From: JBFLVU01 sp964589625 | GTDB taxonomy: Bacteria; Acidobacteriota; UBA4820; DSQY01 | Length of the DNA: 16,511 nucleotides | NCBI GenBank assembly: GCA_964589625.1 | Contig: CAZPSH010000046.1 | Location: 1-16,511 of the forward strand | Direction: 5' to 3' | Shown: positions 15,049 to 16,511 of the stretch, in pieces | How positions within the stretch are numbered: the first letter of the stretch is position 1 | Layout of the letters: every line of letters begins with the position of its first letter | The notes under the pieces: generated by a model | The model's database searches: none | What the model saw: only the letters and a program-made list of their open reading frames with translations | Told to the model about the DNA's origin: nothing | Made by a program: the position numbers and the translations under genes

Positions 15049-15726
15049 ATGAGCGGACAGGGGGAGGGGAGGCTCCTGGGAGATTTCGTGAAGGGCCGGT
15101 TCCAGTTTCTGGAGGACTTCTGCCAGAGAAACGGCCTCGATTTCGCCGAAACGTCCCGAGCGGTGCAGGCCGAGACCCTTCGGCTTGCGGAAGATCCGGC
15201 GCGACAGGCCTTCTTCCGCGACCAGGTCTTCAGCGGACCGGTCCTGGCCACCACGCTGTACCCCGAATGGGTGGACCGGATCCTCCTCCAAGCCCTGAGC
15301 AACGTACTCAAGGGCCCGGGCGCGCCCCTGCACACCACTTCATCCAAGGTCTCGTGCATCCCCTTCGAAGCCGGACGATTCAACGCCCGGCGCCAGGCCG
15401 CCTCGGTCTTTCGGCCCTTTTTCCAAGGCAAGACCCCCGAAAACTGGCTGGGCCACGGCTTCTTGATGGTCCTCCAGCGTTGCTACGGCGATGGCTTCGC
15501 CGGGAAGGGAAAGGTCGTCGAGGTGGGCCCGAACCATTACCAGGTCCACATCGACAACGACGGGGTGCCTCAGGCGAGCCGGATGGAGTGCTCCACCGGC
15601 GTAGGGTACATCTACGAGGGGCTCCTCCTCACCGGCGCAAAGGACCCCGTGGTGACCCACCTCCAGTGCCGGAGCGAATCCCCGGGCCCCGACCGGATCT
15701 GCATCTACGACGTGACGTGGAAGTAG
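15049..15726 (+). CDS. DUF2378-like protein
   Basis: A 225-residue soluble protein with no signal peptide. The C-terminal half resembles the DUF2378 / TIGR02265 group, which is abundant in myxobacteria and of unknown function: a helical FRPFFQGKTPENWLGHGFLM region, then GKVVEVGPNHYQVHIDNDG, a YIYEGLLLTGAKDPVVTHLQ helix and a closing strand ICIYDVTW. This strand-helix-strand ending also recalls V4R / haem-NO-binding-like folds. The N-terminal half is helical, with ATTLYPEWVDRILLQALSNV at 67-86 as in the family. The assignment is by pattern and moderate. The ATG follows GGGGGAGGAGG at good spacing. The gene is 51 nt after the large operon and may be cotranscribed with it or start independently after the hairpin. 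Confidence 0.8.
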   Translation: MSGQGEGRLLGDFVKGRFQFLEDFCQRNGLDFAETSRAVQAETLRLAEDPARQAFFRDQVFSGPVLATTLYPEWVDRILLQALSNVLKGPGAPLHTTSSKVSCIPFEAGRFNARRQAASVFRPFFQGKTPENWLGHGFLMVLQRCYGDGFAGKGKVVEVGPNHYQVHIDNDGVPQASRMECSTGVGYIYEGLLLTGAKDPVVTHLQCRSESPGPDRICIYDVTWK

Positions 15727-15739
15727 ACAGCCGTCAAGC

Positions 15740-16062
15740 GAAGTCCGAAACATCCTATCCTTCTCGACGAAGACCCGCTTCCAGCCGGTGTAGACGGGGG
15801 AGCGGGAGGGCACCTTGTCGGGCACCTCCTGGCCCGTCTTGGGGTCGATCTTGTACACCGCCACGCGCCCGTTGTCGCCCGAATACCGCGCGGGCACCGT
15901 GAGGTAGAAGACCAGGCCGGTGATGTCCGCACCACCCGGAAAAGTAAAGGTGCCGGATGGCGCGGCGTCGGACCCGTCAGGCTGGAGGCCCACGCCGAAC
16001 CCAGACGTGGCCATGTTGTCGTTGGCCTCGTAGGGGAGGACCTGCGTGCAGCCACCCTGAAG
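15740..16062 (-). pseudogene. Remnant of a coding sequence without clean start or stop
   Basis: On the minus strand, from just after the stop of the partial gene at 16068, a frame reads as ordinary protein with G/C in nearly all third positions: GCLQGGCTQVLPYEANDNMA, then a beta-rich stretch with ITGLVFYLTVPARY and GRVAVYKIDPKTGQEVPD, ending near VFVEKDRM. The family is not recognised. No start codon with a ribosome site lies at its upstream edge; the only ATG (16014) sits inside it. Downstream the frame runs antisense through the DUF2378-like gene to 15340. A one-base shift in the TTT at about 15750 would give an immediate stop near 15735. It is most likely a 5'-truncated, frameshifted remnant; a sequencing error is the alternative. 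Confidence 0.45.
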
Positions 16063-16067
16063 ACACC

Positions 16068-16511
16068 CTATTTTCCCTTGATCCAGCCCTTCTGCTTCAT
16101 GGCATCGAGGATGGCCTGCGCTTTCTGGGCGACGTGGGGCTTGGCCTGCTTCGAGAGCACTTCCAGGTCGGCCGCGCCTCCCTGGTAGTTCTTGAGCGCC
16201 ACCTGGTCCACGGCGGCCACCAAGCGGAGGTCATCCGCGAACCAGATGTCGGGATGGTTCTTGAGGGCGATATCAATCCATTTCGCTTTCCAGGCCGCGA
16301 GATCCTTTCCCCCTAGGCTTTGCCAGCCATCCTTGCTCTTGCCCGTGTCGTCGGGGACGGAGCCCGGCGCTAGATAGGCTCCCGTTTCAAGCGAGCGTAA
16401 CAACTTGTCCTTGTCACCATCGAGAATCCGCGGCATCCCTCCACAGGCCGCGTAAGCCGCATAGGTGGAGGTGGGGAAGCGCCGGAGGATTTCATTGAGC
16501 AAATTTATAGG
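16068..16511 (-). CDS. C-terminal part of a protein of unknown family (runs off the window)
   Basis: The stop codon TAG is at 16068-16070 and the frame is open to the window edge, so only about 147 C-terminal residues are visible. An internal TTG at 16502 is not convincing as a start. The visible part is helical and soluble. It includes LLNEILRRFPTSTYAAYAAC, which recalls helices of tetratricopeptide-like repeats, a LGGKDLAAWKAKWIDIALKN segment, and a lysine-rich tail MKQKGWIKGK. No catalytic motif is seen. Base composition is less GC-rich than the central operon. It faces the DUF2378-like gene convergently, with the remnant in between. Confidence 0.7.
   Translation of the reverse strand, partial: PINLLNEILRRFPTSTYAAYAACGGMPRILDGDKDKLLRSLETGAYLAPGSVPDDTGKSKDGWQSLGGKDLAAWKAKWIDIALKNHPDIWFADDLRLVAAVDQVALKNYQGGAADLEVLSKQAKPHVAQKAQAILDAMKQKGWIKGK

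Noticed and set aside
15340..16014. Complete 224-residue minus-strand gene from the ATG at 16014
   Set aside because: Its last 95 or so codons are antisense to the DUF2378-like gene and coding character already exists upstream of that ATG, so it is better seen as a remnant.

Overview
The window is a GC-rich bacterial chromosome segment. The coding regions have G/C in most third codon positions, strong AGGAGG-type ribosome binding sites and sigma-70-like promoters. No marker gene fixes the taxon. A DUF2378-like gene, a bacterial archaemetzincin, a secreted chalcone-isomerase-fold protein and TolB/PD40-type propellers would suit Acidobacteriota or Myxococcota-like bacteria; this is inference from content only. 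I found no rRNA, tRNA, CRISPR array, insertion sequence, integrase or replication origin.

Left part (1-4754, all genes on the minus strand). A secreted protein with a CBM4/9-like jelly roll and a late TIG-like domain (78-2246) has its own promoter about 270 nt upstream. A long leader between them carries an eight-copy CGGG tetranucleotide repeat. Next come a secreted chalcone-isomerase-like protein (2816-3385) and an HD-family dGTP triphosphohydrolase (3447-4754), probably one transcription unit read dgt first. Hairpins lie just after the stop codons of both secreted-protein genes.

Centre (4931-14997, plus strand). A consensus TTGACA promoter preceded by a perfect 12-bp palindrome sits in the divergent intergenic region and reads into a tightly packed operon of seven genes, with 4-bp or 11-bp overlaps or gaps of 10-12 bp. 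In order they encode an archaemetzincin-type metalloprotease; an exported protein with two CxxCH haem sites and a PD40 propeller; a 1555-residue protein with N-terminal membrane helices and long coiled coils; an FHA-domain protein; a cysteine-containing protein of unknown family; a 140-residue protein; and a membrane protein. The FHA, 140-residue and membrane proteins appear to share one module whose layout resembles EspG-type ESX chaperones, and the giant protein has a possible nucleotidyltransferase motif near its C-terminus. This operon is the best candidate in the window for an undescribed system, possibly a membrane-anchored, phospho-regulated export or surface apparatus with the giant protein as core or cargo.

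Right end. A DUF2378-like gene (15049-15726) follows a small hairpin. The minus-strand stretch 15740-16062 reads as good coding sequence but has no clean start or stop, so it is probably a gene remnant. The window ends inside the C-terminal part of a minus-strand gene (16068 to the edge).
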